DNA of 64,000 bases from Dolomedes plantarius. Its lineage: Eukaryota > Arthropoda > Arachnida > Araneae > Dolomedidae. The stretch covers positions 240,609,674-240,673,673 of the forward strand of contig OU015490.1 in the NCBI GenBank assembly GCA_907164885.2, in the 5' to 3' direction. A model generated the notes under the pieces. The model searched no databases, was not told the DNA's origin, and worked only from the letters and a program-made list of their open reading frames with translations. Both the position numbers and the translations under genes were made by a program. Positions 59,147 to 64,000 of the stretch are shown here, piece after piece; position 1 is the stretch's first letter; each line of letters starts with the position of its first letter.

Positions 59147-62100
59147 TATTTGTTTTGCAGTCCTATAAAGTACAATTTAAGCTAAAACAACAGTTTAAAA
59201 AGCGTCATTAAACGAAATTTAGCACTTACAATTTACAATACGTTAATCATTATATGATAACAAAAGAGAACAGTCATATCATACTGTGCCCAATATCCAC
59301 GTGTTATAAAAGGGTAAGATGATGCTTATGTTCACATCGCATGTTTTCAATCTCGATGTTAAGGCTATGAAAAATTTTCCTCTTACTATTTTCTAATTTC
59401 GCATTCATATGAATACCGTTATTTTTTTAAATCTAAATGATCGACTTGTGTTTTTAAAGTTAATATTTTTTCAAATTAGCATTTTGAACAAAATTTTTTA
59501 TCTGGACAGACACCAATAATTTAATTTCCTGTAAAAGAATAGTTATTAAAACATCCAAAATATTAAAAAAACTTCTCGCTTTTTTTTTAACTTCTATTTT
59601 CAGATGCAAAAAGTATAATTTAAATATATACATTTCATTTCATAATTATCTATTCGGAAAATACAGGGAATAAATTCCCCATAGTTTAATGTGATTATTA
59701 AATATTTTTGAGGTCAAATGTTGCTCCTCCATAATGAATAGACATTGATTTACAATATACTGGTAGAAGCTATCCGACATTCTAAGCAGAAACAAAAATT
59801 TTCTTTTGGATCGATAGACTTATTAAGTCGAGTCAGTCCGAGTTTAACCGGAAAATATGAATTGCGTCCTCGAGAAGGCATTGACAAGATTTTGGAAAAG
59901 AGTGATTGGTATACTCTTCCATTCTGTTAATACTAATTCCACCATCAACTGCTTTGTATCAAATCATAGTAGTATGCGATCTTATTCTTCTCACAGGTAC
60001 TTTTTGGGACTTCGATCACATCCCTGGCAGTCCATTTGAAACACGATACTTTAATAGAATAGCTTCCAACCATAGTGCAACAGATCTTGCTTTGTGGCTA
60101 GAACCATAATCATGCTGCTACCAATAGGGCTCATCTATTTAGTCTTTAGTTGGTTGGTCTAGTCTTGCAGCCGGTTGATTGGACTTTACTCTTGCAGTTG
60201 GTTTGGCAAAACTGTCAAAAATCCATGGCTTCATGGTTGACATTTCTGTTCTCTACAACGAATCCCCGTGTCATGGAAATAATCTCTCAAGAAGAAAATT
60301 GGTAATTTAAAACTTAGGGTAGAAAATAAACACTCATGTAAATACATTCCATTGACTGTAACCATAGCATATATGGTCATGAAACGGATGTATAGTTTGC
60401 CTAGATTTCACAATCTCTAGGACTCCGCTTAAAATATCCATAAGAAAAGTCTATTGCACGATGCCAATTAACAAGGAAAATTTAGCGTGATAGAGTTTCG
60501 AGAAGTCATATAACGATGGGAAACCCGTGAATAAATGTTTTCTGTGAACGATAAGTCCACATACAAAGTTTCCAGCAACAGATCCACTAACCTGTGGCTT
60601 TAATCGTTGTTCAGTGATTCTCTCAGTCGATGATATTTTTTGTCTACCTGTACATTTTGATGGCTGAGGACACCACTTTTCCTCCAGCAGTGAACTATGT
60701 CGAAAACGACCATGTCTTTAATCGTTCTGTAGTGTTGCTCATATACAAACCTCTAATATAACATTCCACAATCATGTATGCTTCTATCCCCAACTTAATT
60801 TTTTAATGATACTTTCTCTGCAAAATGATACGTCCAAGTCAAAAGTCTAGCATTTATACCATCCACGAGGGCACTGATAAACAGAAAGCAGTAGTAGCCT
60901 TGTACGTTCAAATATGAAGCCACGACTTCGCTAGACGAGTGTAGAAGACTGACAATGATACTTTTTTTTTAAATAATGAAGACAAAAATGTATTGCAAAT
61001 TGTGTTTGACTTCTTATCATATACACAATATGCTTGCGACCTTATTTTCCATTTTTAGCATTTATTCATATCATTCCTTGAAAGGATCGCTAACATTAAG
61101 CTATTATGACATATCATATTAATAGATGTATGCCAATATGTGTTACTAGATACCATAAACTAAAGGCCGGGGAGGAAATAGGAAATGCCCAATTTGTTTT
61201 AATGGTAACGATCGTAATAATTTCGTACTTCAGAATATTAATACACTCAGCTGCACAAAAATAAAACAAAAATAAACAAAAAGCCCGACTAAAAGCTTCT
61301 ATTGATAAAAAGAGACTTTCAATGATCATTGTGCAAATGTCCTATTAATATCGCAAAAAAAAATTACCTATTCTTAATTTTTATCACGATGTCAAAAATG
61401 CGCTCTCTCAAATATATAAGAATAAAATTACCTTGAGGTATAAAAAAAGCCGTTAGAAAAGAAGTTCTAAAGTTACTTTCAGGAAGAAATGCATATAAAG
61501 TGGATCATAAATTAGAATTATCCAATGACCTACATTTTATATTCATAACATAACTTTTCTCACTATCTCGTGAAAAGTAGTGGGATTAAAAAGGGAGTGT
61601 TGGAAGTAGTATGCAAAACATTGCTGCGAAACGAGTGGATAAAGTATACTTGGAAATCCTTTTACTTCAATTTCCTAGAAGTTATTTCATGTTTGGGGAA
61701 ATTTTATGCATAAAGATACAAATTCAACTCATATTTAGGGTCTATTTTTTTTAGATTTGGAACAAAAAAATCACTTTATTTGATAAGTATAAGAATTCAT
61801 AACGGAAATGTTTTCTTTGAGTTTAAAACTTTTTTTAAGTTCTATTATTTCATTTATGTCTAGAATAGAAATCAATAGAAATCATGCGAATTCTTTTGAT
61901 GTAAATTTTTGAAACATTATTCAACAACATCAGTATTTGTGTTTTATATTACATAGGTTCTAGAAGAATTTATATTGGATTTTTCCATGCGTAAAATCCT
62001 ATAAATATCTTGTTTGCACAATATAAATTGAAATAATAAATGAGAATACACTGAAAAGATTTTCACTTCATGTTCTATGAAAAAGTTCTTTATCAAGTTT

Positions 62101-62188
62101 CTCTTTTGAGCCATCATTGCTTTAAAAACTAGATTTATGAATAGTAAATAGATTCTTCAAACTTTTATCATACTCGTAGATTGAATTA
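59147..62188. other. Unassigned sequence
   Basis: No gene or repeat was recognised in this 3-kb stretch. Overlapping 60-67 codon frames at 59745-60109 lie in moderately balanced sequence but carry no domain I know. Confidence 0.4.
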
Positions 62189-62758
62189 TCTATATATTTA
62201 AGTTGCTAAGCTGACTTTTTGGGCAGTCCGTGAGAGAAAACTACTGCATCAATATACTTCATATTGGTCTTAAACGAAAGATTGTAATCTGTAGATTTGT
62301 CAAATTTGGTTTTTGTAACCGCAATTTGCATTAATTAGCGATAATTTACAATTAAAAATTGATTTCTGCGCATGTTCAAAGGGATGTTTAAATCTGTCTT
62401 TAGAAACTCACTGTTTCTGCGCATGCTCAGTGACATGTTTTAATGATAAACACGTTTTTGTTCCGAGGAGTCTCTCTCGATCTCTCTCTCTATCATTCTC
62501 TCTGTCATTGTTTGTTTCACGCTGTTTAATTAGCGATAATTTACAAATAAAAAAAAAATTGCTTTCTGCGCATGCTCAGTGACATTTTTAAATCTGGCTT
62601 TAGATACTCACTAAGCATGAGTCCGCTTAAACACATTAATTTGTTCTTGCGCATTATTTTGATTTTCAACATTTGGCAATGATGTGTTGAGTATAATTTG
62701 TGTATTAGTATACATTTATTTACTATCTATCCGTCATGTTTTAACGGGTATCACCTAG
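62189..62758 (+). mobile_element. Non-autonomous Helitron-like element, family 3, copy 2, with internal duplication
   Basis: It starts TCTATATATTTAAGTTGCTA at 62189 after an A and ends GGGTATCACCTAG at 62758 before a T; the hairpin region reads CCGTCATGTTTTAACGG. Compared with copy 1 (52994-53411) it carries about 150 bp extra in the middle: a CT-rich microsatellite (62474-62506) followed by a second copy of TTAGCGATAATTTACAA and TTTCTGCGCATGCTCAGTGA. The ends and order are otherwise conserved. Confidence 0.8.
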
Positions 62759-63268
62759 TTGAGACTTTAAGTTATTATCATATTAGTTTCTTCACGATAT
62801 TTACATTTTTGCTTATGGTGCAACTTACATTTCAATGTTTTAACATTTTCTTACTTATGATGTAAAAGGGTGCTATAAACTATATTGCCATCCATTTATA
62901 TTTAGGATATTTTCATGTAGTTACCAATATCATGCTGCTGTTCGAGATTGATTTGAGAATTGAGCTGAGGTTTTATTCGCCACCGTCATTTTCATCGAAA
63001 CGCATTTTTTATCCATAGAAACTTTTCATTAAGAATATAAATTTCAGGGGGGAACGAAGACCATTATCACATATTATACTCTCAAATTTAACACAGATAT
63101 GGCTTTAGTGACTATTGGGCACAGTGTTGACTGATATATATTTTCTAGAAAAAAATCTGCATTTTCTCGAAGTACGTAAAATGAAATGATTTTTCTCTAA
63201 CTATGATATCAAACAACAGTTACTGTTGTTACTACTTAAAGTATTAAATATTTGACTAATTTTGTAAC
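62759..63268. other. Unassigned AT-rich sequence
   Basis: No feature recognised. Confidence 0.5.
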
Positions 63269-63478
<210 letters not shown>

Positions 63479-63529
63479 TATCAAATTTAAATCATAAGTC
63501 TTTCACACGCCAAGGCGATCCTTAATATT

Positions 63530-63574
63530 TTATATATCTATATATATCTATATATATCTATATATCTCTCTCTC

Positions 63575-63605
<31 letters not shown>
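63530..63605. repeat. Mixed (TA)n, (TATC)n and (CT)n microsatellite
   Basis: TCTATATATA words repeat every 10 bp, followed by CTCTCTCTCTCT and then (TA)n. Confidence 0.93.
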
Positions 63606-63610
<5 letters not shown>

Positions 63611-64000
63611 CCCTATTTTTGTTCTGTAATATATTTAACCTGATGGAAAATTCTTTTTGCTAAAGATTTATAAAACCATATTGGTAACACATCGTAACAT
63701 ACTAAAAGTACTTCATGGAGAAAAAAATTTATTTTTATTAATTTGTTATGACAATATTTGAATAAAATTTTGTATCGCTAAATGTGCTTCTCCAAATACA
63801 TGAATAAGGGATTTTACTGAGATGGATATGCCTTAGATTAATCGATTTCCAACTTCATTAGATACTTATTTCCCTTCCAATATTCTCTTTTTATAATCAG
63901 GGTTGTTTCATCGAATTTGTTTCGTACACGACAGAGTTTCAATGTGTCATACATGTTATTGCGAGTTGTGCAATAAGATTTAAATCTCTTTCTTTCTGAT
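63606..64000. other. Unassigned AT-rich sequence
   Basis: No feature recognised up to the end of the window. Confidence 0.5.

Overview
This is an AT-rich window from an animal nuclear genome, almost certainly an arthropod and most likely a spider. The two Tc1-like transposases and the C-terminal LINE pieces resemble families I recall as abundant in orb-weaver genomes; that is family knowledge, not a search result. I see no bacterial operons, CRISPR array, rRNA or convincing functional tRNA. The only probable host-type coding sequence is the end of a MADF (Adf-1-like) exon at the left edge. One weak terminal-exon candidate lies near 48.0-48.2 kb. Nearly everything else is mobile DNA, satellite-like tandem repeats, long (TA)n tracts and unassigned AT-rich sequence.

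Layout. 0-5.5 kb: MADF exon end, a tRNA-derived SINE, and a degenerate ~235-bp tandem array interrupted by a piggyBac-like MITE at a TTAA site. 5.5-10.6 kb: mostly unassigned, with a 27-bp minisatellite and a Helitron-like element. 10.6-18 kb: a nest of elements. A 2.0-kb long-TIR element carries a dead piggyBac transposase start and a second copy of the MITE; it is followed by a small TIR element, a Helitron-like copy containing an amplified LTR-leader array, a fossil mariner transposase and a third Helitron-like copy. 18-25.8 kb: unassigned sequence, a ~155-bp tandem repeat, a near-perfect hairpin and LINE remnants. 25.8-28.6 kb: sixteen nearly identical 177-bp satellite units with higher-order structure, ending exactly against a TTAA-flanked MITE. 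30.4-31.8 kb: a full-length Tc1-like transposon. 32.5-35.7 kb: two older tandem arrays. 37.6 kb: a second SINE type. 39.5-43.6 kb: an unusual 4.1-kb transposon with ~590-bp terminal inverted repeats around a decayed gene for a zinc-ligand-rich protein that I cannot place in a standard superfamily. 44-50 kb: AT-rich repeats and the longest (TA)n tract. 50.6-53.7 kb: a palindromic element, a second and a third Helitron-like family, and an LTR-like piece. 56.6-58.0 kb: a second Tc1-like transposon inside a TA microsatellite. 58.4-59.1 kb: a pogo/Tigger-like MITE. 62.2-63.5 kb: more Helitron-like sequence, including a head-to-head palindrome.

How the parts relate. The window records repeated invasion by elements that target TA, AT or TTAA: Tc1/mariner, pogo-like, Helitron-like and piggyBac-like. 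The long (TA)n tracts act as landing sites and several elements are flanked by them on both sides. All transposase genes seen are broken, some by only one or two lesions (the two Tc1 copies), others beyond repair (mariner, piggyBac, the 4.1-kb element). Most promising for something undescribed are the 4.1-kb element, the set of Helitron-like families ending in a hairpin plus CTAG, the LTR-leader tandem amplification, and the 177-bp satellite whose unit appears to include the first six bases of the neighbouring MITE.
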